The position numbers and the translations under genes were made by a program. Below, in pieces: positions 1 to 6,940 of a DNA stretch of 7,040 bases. Position 1 is the stretch's first letter. Each line of letters opens with the position of its first letter. The notes under the pieces are model-generated. The model ran no database searches. It was given only the letters and a program-made list of their open reading frames with translations, and was not told where the DNA came from. Source of the stretch: Fimbriimonadaceae bacterium (GTDB taxonomy: Bacteria; Armatimonadota; Fimbriimonadia; Fimbriimonadales; Fimbriimonadaceae); contig JANWJY010000059.1 of assembly GCA_025451715.1 (NCBI GenBank), forward strand, positions 1-7,040, written 5' to 3'.

Positions 1-1
1 C

Positions 2-1879
2 ATCGACACGCCTGGGCACGTCGACTTCACAGTCGAGGTCGAGCGCTCACTGCGCGTCCTCGACGGTGCCGTCGCGGTTTTCTGCGCTGTCGGCGGGGTG
101 CAGCCGCAGTCCGAGACGGTTTGGCGGCAGGCGAACAAGTACGGCGTCCCGCGCATCATCTATGTCAACAAGATGGACCGCCTTGGCGCGGACTTCTTCA
201 ACGTCGTCGACCGGATCAAGGAGCGGCTCGGCGCGAACTGCGCCCCGATCCAGGTCCCGATCGGCGCCGAGTCTCAGTTCCGCGGCTACATCGACCTGAT
301 CTCGATGAAGGCGGCGCAGTACGACCCCGACGACATGTCGGGCAAGACTTACCAAGAGACAGAGATCCCCGAGGAGCTTCGTTCCAAGGCCGTCGAATTC
401 CGCGAGAAGCTCATCGACTCGATCACCAGCTACGACGAAGCGATGACAAACAAGTTCCTCGAGGGCGAAGAGATCACAGAGGACGAAATCCGTGCGGCGC
501 TGCGCTACGGAACGATCACGAACAAGATCGTGCCGATCCTGTGCGGTTCGAGCTTTAAGAACAAGGGCGTACAGGCGCTGTGCGACGCAGTGATCGACTT
601 TCTGCCGTCGCCGCTCGACGTCGAGTCGATCAAGGGCATCGACCCGGACGACGAGAAAGAGTTGACGCGCCAGCCGAGCGACAAAGAGCCGTTCAGCGCC
701 CTGGCTTTCAAGATCATGACCGACAAGTTCGTCGGTCGCCTCACTTTCATCCGGGTTTATTCAGGCATGCTCAAGAAGGGCACGCAGGTCGCGGTCGCGT
801 ACCGCGACCCGCAGACCAACGACCTGCGCACGCGCAAGGAGCGCATCGGTCGCATCCTTGAGATGCACGCGAACGACAGGCAGGACGTCGACGAGGTCTA
901 CGCCGGCGAGATCGTTGGTGTCATTGGCCTTGGAGACGCGAAGACGGGCCAGACCGTGTGCGACCTGAACAAGCCGATCGTGCTTGAGAGCATCCGGTTC
1001 CCAGAGCCGGTCATTCAGATCGCGATCGAGCCCAAGAGCCGCGCGGACCAGGAGAAGCTCGGCACGAGCCTGCAGCGCCTGGCCGAAGAGGATCCGACGT
1101 TCCGCGTGAGCACAGACGCCGAGAGCGGTCAGACGATCATCAGCGGCATGGGCGAGCTGCACTTGGAGATCATCGTCGATCGGCTGAACCGCGAGTTCGG
1201 CGTGCAGGCGAACCAGGGCAAGCCGCAAGTCGCCTACCGCGAGACGATCACCTCCCCGGCGGACGCCGAGGGCAAGTTCGTGCGGCAGACAGGTGGCTCC
1301 GGCCAGTACGGTCACTGTAAGGTGCACGTCGAGCCCCTAGAGGCAGGAAAAGGTTTCTTGTTCGAGAACAAGACGGTCGGAGGATCGATTCCAAAGGAGT
1401 TCATCCCGGCCATCGAAAAGGGCGTGCGCGAAGCGATGCTCGCGGGCGTCATCGCCGGCTATCCGGTCGTCGACATGAAGGTGCAGGTCACAGACGGCTC
1501 GTACCACGACGTCGACTCGAACGAGAATGCGTTCAAACAGGCTGGGATCCTCGCGTTCCGGGAAGGCATGAAGAAGGCCAAGCCCGTGCTCAAGGAGCCC
1601 ATCATGCACGTCGAGATTACGACGCCGGAACAATATGTCGGCGACGTGGTCGGCGACCTGAACAGCAGGCGCGGACGGATCGAAGGGATGGAGCCTGCGG
1701 CTGGCGGTGTGAAGATCGTCACCGCCCACGTCCCGCTTTCCGAGATGTTCGGCTACGTAACGACTCTGCGCTCATTGACGCAGGGCCGCGCGACGCCGAA
1801 CGTGACCCCTTCACACTACGAAGAGGTCCCAAAGAGCATCGCAATTGAGATCATGGAGAAGGCCCAAGGCGGCCGCTAG
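2..1879 (+). CDS. fusA: Elongation factor G (EF-G), 5'-truncated by the window edge
   Basis: EF-G is the GTPase that moves tRNAs and mRNA through the ribosome after peptide-bond formation and helps recycle ribosomes with RRF. The reading frame is open from base 2 and enters at the G3 motif (DTPGHVDF), so about 86 N-terminal residues with the P-loop lie outside the window; 625 residues remain. The G4 motif NKMD is at 167-178. Domain II begins near fragment residue 225 (EPFSALAFK), domain III near 336 with the ISGMGELHLE signature, domain IV near 411 and domain V near 531. Domain IV keeps GGSGQYGH and the SYHDVDS tip; its His (1505-1507) corresponds to E. coli His583. The internal GTG at 98 is not the start, because conserved sequence continues upstream. 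tuf follows 18 nt later, the usual str-operon arrangement. The gene is intact to its TAG stop. Confidence 0.98.
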   Translation: MDTPGHVDFTVEVERSLRVLDGAVAVFCAVGGVQPQSETVWRQANKYGVPRIIYVNKMDRLGADFFNVVDRIKERLGANCAPIQVPIGAESQFRGYIDLISMKAAQYDPDDMSGKTYQETEIPEELRSKAVEFREKLIDSITSYDEAMTNKFLEGEEITEDEIRAALRYGTITNKIVPILCGSSFKNKGVQALCDAVIDFLPSPLDVESIKGIDPDDEKELTRQPSDKEPFSALAFKIMTDKFVGRLTFIRVYSGMLKKGTQVAVAYRDPQTNDLRTRKERIGRILEMHANDRQDVDEVYAGEIVGVIGLGDAKTGQTVCDLNKPIVLESIRFPEPVIQIAIEPKSRADQEKLGTSLQRLAEEDPTFRVSTDAESGQTIISGMGELHLEIIVDRLNREFGVQANQGKPQVAYRETITSPADAEGKFVRQTGGSGQYGHCKVHVEPLEAGKGFLFENKTVGGSIPKEFIPAIEKGVREAMLAGVIAGYPVVDMKVQVTDGSYHDVDSNENAFKQAGILAFREGMKKAKPVLKEPIMHVEITTPEQYVGDVVGDLNSRRGRIEGMEPAAGGVKIVTAHVPLSEMFGYVTTLRSLTQGRATPNVTPSHYEEVPKSIAIEIMEKAQGGR

Positions 1880-1897
1880 AACGGAGAACCGAAAGTC

Positions 1898-3109
<1,212 letters not shown>

Positions 3110-3114
3110 ATTGA

Positions 3115-3151
3115 GAAGCGAGGGCCCCCGGAAGACCGGGGGCCCTTCTTC
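3115..3151 (+). terminator. GC-rich hairpin after tuf: intrinsic terminator or attenuator
   Basis: A perfect 10-bp stem pairs 3122-3131 (GGGCCCCCGG) with 3136-3145 (CCGGGGGCCC) around an AAGA loop. It extends by A3121-T3146 and a G-T wobble. After a bulged C, GAAG (3115-3118) can also pair with CTTC (3148-3151). The following tract, TTCTTCT, is T-rich but interrupted, so termination may be only partial. It lies 5 nt after the tuf stop, and its 3' side ends 2 nt before the rpsJ Shine-Dalgarno. No promoter fits between the hairpin and rpsJ, so rpsJ must depend on read-through or on a promoter upstream of the hairpin. An alternative role is a 5' leader hairpin acting on rpsJ translation. Confidence 0.65.
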
Positions 3152-3162
3152 TGGAAGAGAAC

Positions 3163-3474
3163 ATGCAGACACCGACAGTAAGAATCAGGCTCAGGGCCTA
3201 CGACCATAGGATCCTCGACAGCTCGGTCAGCAAGATCACCGACACGGTGAAGCGGACCGGCGCGAGGCTCGCTGGGCCGATCCCGCTGCCGACGAAGATC
3301 CGCAAGTTCTGCGTCATCCGTGGCCCGCACATCGATAAGGAGTCGATGGAGCACTTCGAGATGCGCACGCACAACAGGCTCATCGACATCCATGAGCCGA
3401 CGAACAAGACGATCGACGCTCTGATGAGGCTCGACCTCCCCAGCGGCGTCGACATTGAGATCAAGACTGTTTAA
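3163..3474 (+). CDS. rpsJ: 30S ribosomal protein S10
   Basis: S10 sits in the head of the small subunit and, as NusE, joins NusB in antitermination and binds NusG to couple transcription with translation. The 103-residue product has the exact length of E. coli S10. It shows the family signatures IRLRAYDHR near the N-terminus, KRTGA...GPIPLPT in the long loop that enters the 30S head, the HIDKESMEHFEMRTHNRLIDI strand region and the C-terminal ALMRLDLPSGVDIEI. The ATG is supported by GGAAGAGA at 3153-3160. It is the usual first gene of the S10 operon, but here its ribosome-binding site directly abuts a strong hairpin. The gap to rplC is 90 nt, much longer than at the following junctions. Confidence 0.98.
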   Translation: MQTPTVRIRLRAYDHRILDSSVSKITDTVKRTGARLAGPIPLPTKIRKFCVIRGPHIDKESMEHFEMRTHNRLIDIHEPTNKTIDALMRLDLPSGVDIEIKTV

Positions 3475-3481
3475 GTAACAA

Positions 3482-3553
3482 GGCTTCGTGGAGGCCGCGC
3501 TGGCGACCCTTGATTGGGCAACGCCGAAAGTGCGCGGAGGCTCCTAGGAAGCC
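3482..3553 (+). promoter_or_regulatory. Structured rpsJ-rplC intergenic region, possible ribosomal-protein leader
   Basis: The 90-nt gap (3475-3564) can form a nested stem-loop: 3495-3500 (CCGCGC) with 3532-3537 (GCGCGG), then GGCG 3502-3505 with CGCC 3522-3525, then CCC 3507-3509 with GGG 3516-3518 around a TTGATT loop. This gives 13 Watson-Crick pairs separated by asymmetric internal loops, the larger being GAAAGT (3526-3531). A small hairpin at 3482-3496 competes for its base. Just before the rplC Shine-Dalgarno, GGCT (3539-3542) can pair with AGCC (3550-3553). CTCC (3541-3544) could alternatively mask the Shine-Dalgarno itself. Pairing is read by eye. A regulatory role is inferred from its position inside an operon known in other bacteria for feedback by ribosomal proteins. 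Confidence 0.4.
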
Positions 3554-3558
3554 GGAGG
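3554..3558 (+). promoter_or_regulatory. Ribosome-binding site that fixes the rplC start
   Basis: A strong GGAGG lies 6 nt before the ATG at 3565. It selects that ATG over the in-frame TTG at 3514, which would add 17 residues with no resemblance to the L3 N-terminus. A second GGAGG at 3536-3540 has no suitable start codon behind it and falls in a predicted stem. Confidence 0.85.
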
Positions 3559-3564
3559 AAAAGA

Positions 3565-4191
3565 ATGCTGCCAGGAATTTTAGGCACGAAAGTCGGAATG
3601 ACGCACGTCTTCGCGGAGGACGGGAAAATGGTTCCCGTCACCGTGATCCAGGCGGGCCCGGTCTTCGTCACCCAGATCAAGACGCTCGAAAAGGACAAGT
3701 ACAACGCGGTTCAGGTCGGCTTCGGAAAGAAGAGCGACAAGAGCCTGACCTTCCCCAAGTACGGCCACCTCAAGAAGGCCGGCGTGGAGACGAACCTTCG
3801 TTGGTTGCGCGAGTTCCGAGTGGGCGACACTGCCGGGTTCGAACTCGGGCAGGAGATCAAGGCTGACGTCCTCAACGAGGGGGACGAGGTGACTGTGGTC
3901 GGCGTGACCAAGGGCCGCGGTTTTGCCGGCGTCGTCAAGCGCTATGGCTTCAAGGGCCAGCACATGACGCACGGCTACATGACCCACCGCAGGCCGCTCT
4001 CGAACGGCCCGACCGGCCCGGCGCGCGTGTTCAAAGGGAAGCGCGGTCCCGGAAGGATGGGCGGTGACCAGGTCACGCAAAACGGTCTCAAGGTCGTAAA
4101 GGTCGACGCGGAGAGGCACCTGGTGCTCGTCAGTGGCAGCGTCCCCGGCCCCAACGGTGCGTTCGTGACTATCAACAAGGAGGGCAAGTAA
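3565..4191 (+). CDS. rplC: 50S ribosomal protein L3
   Basis: L3 is an early 50S assembly protein. It binds 23S rRNA near its 3' end and sends a loop toward the peptidyl-transferase centre. The 208-residue product begins MLPGILGTKVGM, the family N-terminus, and ends with VDAERHLVLVSGSVPGPNG, a typical L3 C-terminal strand pair. The central loop reads HRRP-LSNG-PTGP-ARVFKGK-RGPGRMGG (residues 142-167). The usual P-G-S-I/M-G is here P-L-S-N-G (144-148), and the two residues after FKGK are R-G. No Gln lies in residues 144-160, so the glutamine that E. coli PrmB methylates (Gln150) has no counterpart. The start is set by GGAGG at 3554-3558. rplD follows after 2 nt, with its Shine-Dalgarno inside the end of rplC. 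The frame is uninterrupted. Confidence 0.97.
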   Translation: MLPGILGTKVGMTHVFAEDGKMVPVTVIQAGPVFVTQIKTLEKDKYNAVQVGFGKKSDKSLTFPKYGHLKKAGVETNLRWLREFRVGDTAGFELGQEIKADVLNEGDEVTVVGVTKGRGFAGVVKRYGFKGQHMTHGYMTHRRPLSNGPTGPARVFKGKRGPGRMGGDQVTQNGLKVVKVDAERHLVLVSGSVPGPNGAFVTINKEGK

Positions 4192-4193
4192 CC

Positions 4194-4847
4194 ATGTCTG
4201 AGCTCGAAATCAAGAATTCACAGGGCAAGGTGGTGGGCAAGCACAAGCTCGCCGAGCCGATCGCCGCTGTCGGCGGCGTGCAAGGCCCGCTGCACCGCAC
4301 GGTGCAGGCTGAGGAGGCGAACGCCCGCCAGGGTACGCAGAGCGCGAAGACGCGCAGCGACGCCCACGGCGGCGGCCGCAAGCCGTACAAGCAGAAGAAG
4401 ACTGGCAACGCCCGACAGGGAACGATCCGCGCCCCGCACTACGCTCACGGCGGCGTGGCATTTGCGCCCAAGCCTCGCGACTACAGCAAGAAGGTCAACA
4501 AGAAGGAGCGAAAGCTCGCAGCGATCAGCGCGTTCTCGGTCCGTGCGGCCGCGGGCGACGTCCTCGTCGCCGACAAGATCTCGTTTGGCGAGCCAAAGAC
4601 GAAGGCGGCAGCCGCGCTGCTCAAGGGCTACGGCCTGGACGGAACGAAGCGCGTGCTCATCGTTATCGCCGAGAACGACCCGATCGCGATCAAGAGCTTC
4701 CACAACATACCAAACGTGCACGTGCGCACCGCGCCCTCGAAGGAAGGCAAGGCGAGCGCGTTCTCGACGCGTGACCTGCTCGTGGCCACAAAGATCCTGA
4801 TCACGAAGGAAGCGCTCGAAAAGACAGAGGAGGCCTGGACGAAGTGA
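4194..4847 (+). CDS. rplD: 50S ribosomal protein L4
   Basis: L4 binds 23S rRNA, and its extended loop lines the constriction of the nascent-peptide tunnel beside the macrolide pocket. In E. coli it also represses the S10 operon. The 217-residue product is slightly longer than the 201 of E. coli. Residues ~45-80 contain the loop signature: NARQGTQSAKTRS, then GGGRKPYKQKKTGNARQGT, then HGGVAFAPKPRDYS and KVNKKERKLA. In the usual KPWRQKGTGRAR stretch, W is Y, R is K and the Gly after QK is Lys69 (4398-4400). The C-terminal half has the Rossmann-like pattern with PKTKAAAALLKGYGL and RVLIVIAEND. The ATG has AAGGAGGG at 4177-4184, inside rplC. The stop codon overlaps the rplW start by 4 nt (GTGA), which points to translational coupling. 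Confidence 0.97.
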   Translation: MSELEIKNSQGKVVGKHKLAEPIAAVGGVQGPLHRTVQAEEANARQGTQSAKTRSDAHGGGRKPYKQKKTGNARQGTIRAPHYAHGGVAFAPKPRDYSKKVNKKERKLAAISAFSVRAAAGDVLVADKISFGEPKTKAAAALLKGYGLDGTKRVLIVIAENDPIAIKSFHNIPNVHVRTAPSKEGKASAFSTRDLLVATKILITKEALEKTEEAWTK

Positions 4848-5194
4848 AAGACCCGCACAACATCATCATCCGACCGCACATCACGGAGAAGTCGGCCAGG
4901 CTGAGCTACGGCGATCGGCAGGAGATCGACGAGGAGAAGCTCGAGCGCTCGTACACTTTCATCGTAGCGCCGTCGGCGAACAAGATCGAGATCAAGGCTG
5001 CGATCGAGGCGATCTACAACGCGGGCAAAAAGGACAAGGACGCGCGAGTCGCGGTCGCCAAGGTTCGCACGATCCGATTGAAGGGCAAACTCGGTCGTCG
5101 CGTCGGGGCGAGGAAACAGGGCAAGACTTCGGACTTCAAGAAGGCCGTCGTGACGCTGGCCCCAGGACAAATGTTGGAGGATTACGGAGTCTAA
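4844..5194 (+). CDS. rplW: 50S ribosomal protein L23
   Basis: L23 stands at the tunnel exit and is the docking point for trigger factor and the signal recognition particle. The product is 116 residues; the family is usually about 95-100. The start is GTG at 4844, within the GTGA overlap with rplD, supported by GAGGAGG at 4827-4833. The N-terminal IIRPHITEKS holds Glu15, matching the trigger-factor docking Glu18 of E. coli. It is followed by YTFIVAPSANKIEIKAAIEAIY, then RTIRLKGKLGRR and a C-terminal SDFKKAVVTLAPGQ. The extra length appears to come from about 8 residues after the TEKS motif (GDRQEIDEEKLE region, ~22-33) and a few charged residues around NAGKKDKDAR (~63-72). rplB begins 1 nt after the stop. 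Identity rests on the conserved core and operon position. Confidence 0.96.
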   Translation: MKDPHNIIIRPHITEKSARLSYGDRQEIDEEKLERSYTFIVAPSANKIEIKAAIEAIYNAGKKDKDARVAVAKVRTIRLKGKLGRRVGARKQGKTSDFKKAVVTLAPGQMLEDYGV

Positions 5195-5195
5195 A

Positions 5196-6041
5196 ATGCC
5201 GGTACGCAAGTTCAAACCGACCTCTCCCGGCCGACGCCACATGGTGGCAGCGACCTACGAAGAGGTAACGAAGGGCAAGAAGTCCGAGAAGACGCTCACG
5301 ACCTCTAAGTCGAAGAGCGGCGGACGCAACGCGACCGGTCGCGTCACTGCGTTCCACCGCGGCGGCGGAAACAAGCAGCAGTACCGGAAGATCGACTTCA
5401 AGCGCGACAAGCTGGGGATCGAGGCGAAGGTCGCGTCGATCGAGTACGACCCGAACCGCACCTGTCGTATCGCGCTCTTGCACTACACGGACGGCGAGAA
5501 GCGTTATATCATTGCTCCGAAGGGTCTGGTGGCTGGAGCGAGAGTGCTGGCAGGGCCCGAAGCGGACATCCTTCCTGGCAACAGTCTTGCCCTGCGCAAC
5601 GTGCCGCTCGGTACACTTGTGCACAACATAGAGATGCAGAAGGGCCGCGGTGGACAGATGGTCCGCTCGGCTGGTGCGGCCGCTCAGCTCATGGCGAAAG
5701 AAGGCAACTATGCGACGCTCCGGCTTCCGAGCGGAGAGATGCGCATGGTGCACCTCGACTGCTGCGCGACAATCGGCGAGGTCGGGAACTCCGACCACGA
5801 GAACGAGCAGCTCGGCAAGGCCGGAAAGAAGCGCGGCATGGGCAAGAAGCCGCACGTACGCGGCGTTGTGATGAGCCCGCGCGACCACCCCCACGGAGGC
5901 GGCGAAGCGAAATCGCCGGTCGGGCGCAAGAAGGGCCCGGTCGACCGATGGGGCAACAAGGCACGCGGCACCCGCACGCGGCACAACAAGCGAAGCGACA
6001 GCTTCATCGTGCGACGGAGGCACGCCGCTAAGAAGAAGTAA
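5196..6041 (+). CDS. rplB: 50S ribosomal protein L2
   Basis: L2 is among the most conserved ribosomal proteins. It ties 23S rRNA domains around the peptidyl-transferase centre and supports subunit association. The 281-residue product is close to E. coli's 273. It begins MPVRKFKPTSPGRRH, carries GRNATGRVTAFHRGGGNKQQYR near residues 43-62, the OB-fold strand IEYDPNRTCRIALLHY, and then an SH3-like half with GTLVHNIEMQKGRGGQ and RSAGAAAQLMAKEG. The C-terminal RGVVMSPRDHPHGGGE puts His231 in place of the functionally important E. coli His229. The tail GTRTRHNKRSDSFIVRRR is the family C-terminus. The ATG is backed by GGAG at 5186-5189; the earlier GGAGG at 5176-5180 is a less likely partner. rpsS follows after 3 nt. 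Confidence 0.99.
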   Translation: MPVRKFKPTSPGRRHMVAATYEEVTKGKKSEKTLTTSKSKSGGRNATGRVTAFHRGGGNKQQYRKIDFKRDKLGIEAKVASIEYDPNRTCRIALLHYTDGEKRYIIAPKGLVAGARVLAGPEADILPGNSLALRNVPLGTLVHNIEMQKGRGGQMVRSAGAAAQLMAKEGNYATLRLPSGEMRMVHLDCCATIGEVGNSDHENEQLGKAGKKRGMGKKPHVRGVVMSPRDHPHGGGEAKSPVGRKKGPVDRWGNKARGTRTRHNKRSDSFIVRRRHAAKKK

Positions 6042-6044
6042 GCC

Positions 6045-6332
6045 ATGGCACGCAGCGTAAAGAAAGGGTATTTCATCGACGACCACCTCCTTAAAAAGGT
6101 GGAGGCGATGAACGCCGCAAGCGAGAAGAAGCTGATCAAGACCTGGTCGCGGCGGTCGACCGTGATACCCGACATGATCGGGCACACGATCGCCGTCCAC
6201 GACGGGCGCAAGCACGTCCCGGTCTTCGTGACCGAGAACATGATCGGCCATAAGCTGGGTGAGTTCGCACCGACGCGGACCTACCGTGGCCACGACGGCA
6301 AGATGCCCGACAGGGGGGCAAAGATACGGTAG
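6045..6332 (+). CDS. rpsS: 30S ribosomal protein S19
   Basis: S19 lies in the 30S head, forms a complex with S13 and contacts 16S rRNA and A-site tRNA. The 95-residue product has the typical length and motifs: MARSVKKGYFIDDHLLKKV, then TWSRRSTVIPDMIGHTIAVHDGRKHVPVF, then the C-terminal MIGHKLGEFAPTRTYRGH. The start is certain from the N-terminal match, but the ribosome-binding site is weak. Only AAGAAGAAG lies just upstream, and the nearest GGAGG (6016-6020) is 24 nt away inside rplB, so translation probably relies on coupling to rplB. Codons 14-16 (CAC CTC CTT), with the A of the next codon, create a 10-nt match to the 16S rRNA 3' tail. An unusual 82-nt gap separates it from rplV. Confidence 0.98.
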   Translation: MARSVKKGYFIDDHLLKKVEAMNAASEKKLIKTWSRRSTVIPDMIGHTIAVHDGRKHVPVFVTENMIGHKLGEFAPTRTYRGHDGKMPDRGAKIR

Positions 6333-6344
6333 CCCAGAGTCCCG

Positions 6345-6383
6345 GCGGTAAGGCCCTCACAGGTACAATTTGAGGCCTTGCGC
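6345..6383 (+). promoter_or_regulatory. Inverted repeat in the rpsS-rplV gap, possible RNA control element
   Basis: In the 82-nt gap (6333-6414), 6350-6359 (AAGGCCCTCA) pairs with 6371-6379 (TGAGGCCTT). The stem is 9 bp with one bulged C and an 11-nt loop (6360-6370). It extends by T6349-G6380 and G6348-C6381 and, past a bulge, by C6346-G6382 and G6345-C6383. No T-run follows, so it is not an intrinsic terminator. GGCCCT (6352-6357) could instead pair with AGGGCC (6393-6398), which touches the rplV Shine-Dalgarno, so two exclusive folds are possible. The loop includes TACAAT (6364-6369), which resembles a -10 box, but no -35 lies upstream. A regulatory function is inference only. Confidence 0.35.
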
Positions 6384-6398
6384 GGGTCGGGAAGGGCC

Positions 6399-6404
6399 AG
6401 GAAG
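6399..6404 (+). promoter_or_regulatory. Ribosome-binding site for rplV
   Basis: AGGAAG ends 10 nt before the ATG at 6415. An identical AGGAAG at 6409-6414 touches the ATG and is too close to serve. Together with the L22-like N-terminus, this rejects an in-frame TTG at 6370 that would add 15 non-homologous residues. Confidence 0.6.
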
Positions 6405-6414
6405 CGACAGGAAG

Positions 6415-6939
6415 ATGGAAGTCAGAGCAACAGCCAAGTTCGTGCGGGTGCAGCCTCGAAAGGTGCGGCAGATCGCGCGGGAGGTCCGAGGAAAATCGGC
6501 CGTTAAGTCGGCCGACACTCTGCGCTTCCACCCTAGCAAGGGCGCCCGGCTCCTGGCCAAGGTGATCCGCTCGGCGGTCGCCAACGCCCAGGAGAACCAC
6601 CAGGCCGACCCCGACCAGCTCCGGATCTGTGAGATCCAGATCAACGAGGGCCCGGTCATGAAGCGCATCCGAGCGCGGGCAATGGGCCGCGCCAATCGCA
6701 TTTTGAAGAAGATGAGCCACATCACCGTGGTCGTCGAGGAGACCGAGGCGCGCGCGGCGGTCAAGCCTCACGGCACGAAGGCGAAACCGCGACCGACTTT
6801 CGCGGCGCCGAAGGGCAAAGGGAAAAAGAAGGAGGCCGTAAAGGTCGAAGATGCACCGGTCGCTGCAGTAGAAGAGACGGTGACAGAGGAAACCGTGGAG
6901 ACCGAACAGGCGGCGGCTCCTGAGGAGACGAAGGAGTAG
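6415..6939 (+). CDS. rplV: 50S ribosomal protein L22 with a long charged C-terminal tail
   Basis: L22 contacts all 23S rRNA domains, and its beta-hairpin lines the nascent-peptide tunnel opposite L4. Residues 1-110 form the normal protein: MEVRATAKFVRVQPRKVRQIA at the start, HPSKGARLLAKVIRSAVANAQEN in the middle, and INEGPVMKRIRARAMGRANRILKKMSHITVVV, the hairpin and final strand. In the usual PRAxGRA motif the Pro is Ala. The product is 174 residues against 110 in E. coli. Residues ~111-174 are a low-complexity tail, first Lys/Pro-rich (122-143, including KGKGKKK) and then acidic (145-174, eleven Glu/Asp and one Lys). The tail keeps the frame and GC-rich codon use and ends 1 nt before rpsC, whose Shine-Dalgarno lies in its last codons, so it is not a frameshift product. 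Confidence 0.97.
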   Translation: MEVRATAKFVRVQPRKVRQIAREVRGKSAVKSADTLRFHPSKGARLLAKVIRSAVANAQENHQADPDQLRICEIQINEGPVMKRIRARAMGRANRILKKMSHITVVVEETEARAAVKPHGTKAKPRPTFAAPKGKGKKKEAVKVEDAPVAAVEETVTEETVETEQAAAPEETKE

Positions 6940-6940
6940 C

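Noticed and set aside
98..1879. GTG at 98 as the start of fusA
   Set aside because: The conserved G3 region of EF-G reads in frame from base 2, so the gene simply continues beyond the window.
3514..3564. TTG start that would give L3 a 17-residue N-terminal extension
   Set aside because: The ATG at 3565 has GGAGG 6 nt upstream and gives the standard L3 N-terminus; the extension matches nothing expected and overlaps the structured region.
5136..6293. Long open frame on the minus strand, opposite rplB and rpsS
   Set aside because: It is antisense to conserved L2 and S19 and spans several gene junctions; an artefact of GC-rich third positions.
6364..6369. TACAAT as a -10 box of an internal promoter for rplV
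   Set aside because: No -35-like hexamer lies 16-18 nt upstream (the region reads GTCCCGGCGG) and there is no extended -10 TG; one near-match hexamer is weak evidence.
6370..6414. TTG start that would add 15 residues to L22
   Set aside because: L22 proteins begin at the residues coded from 6415, and the upstream stretch falls in the arm of an inverted repeat.
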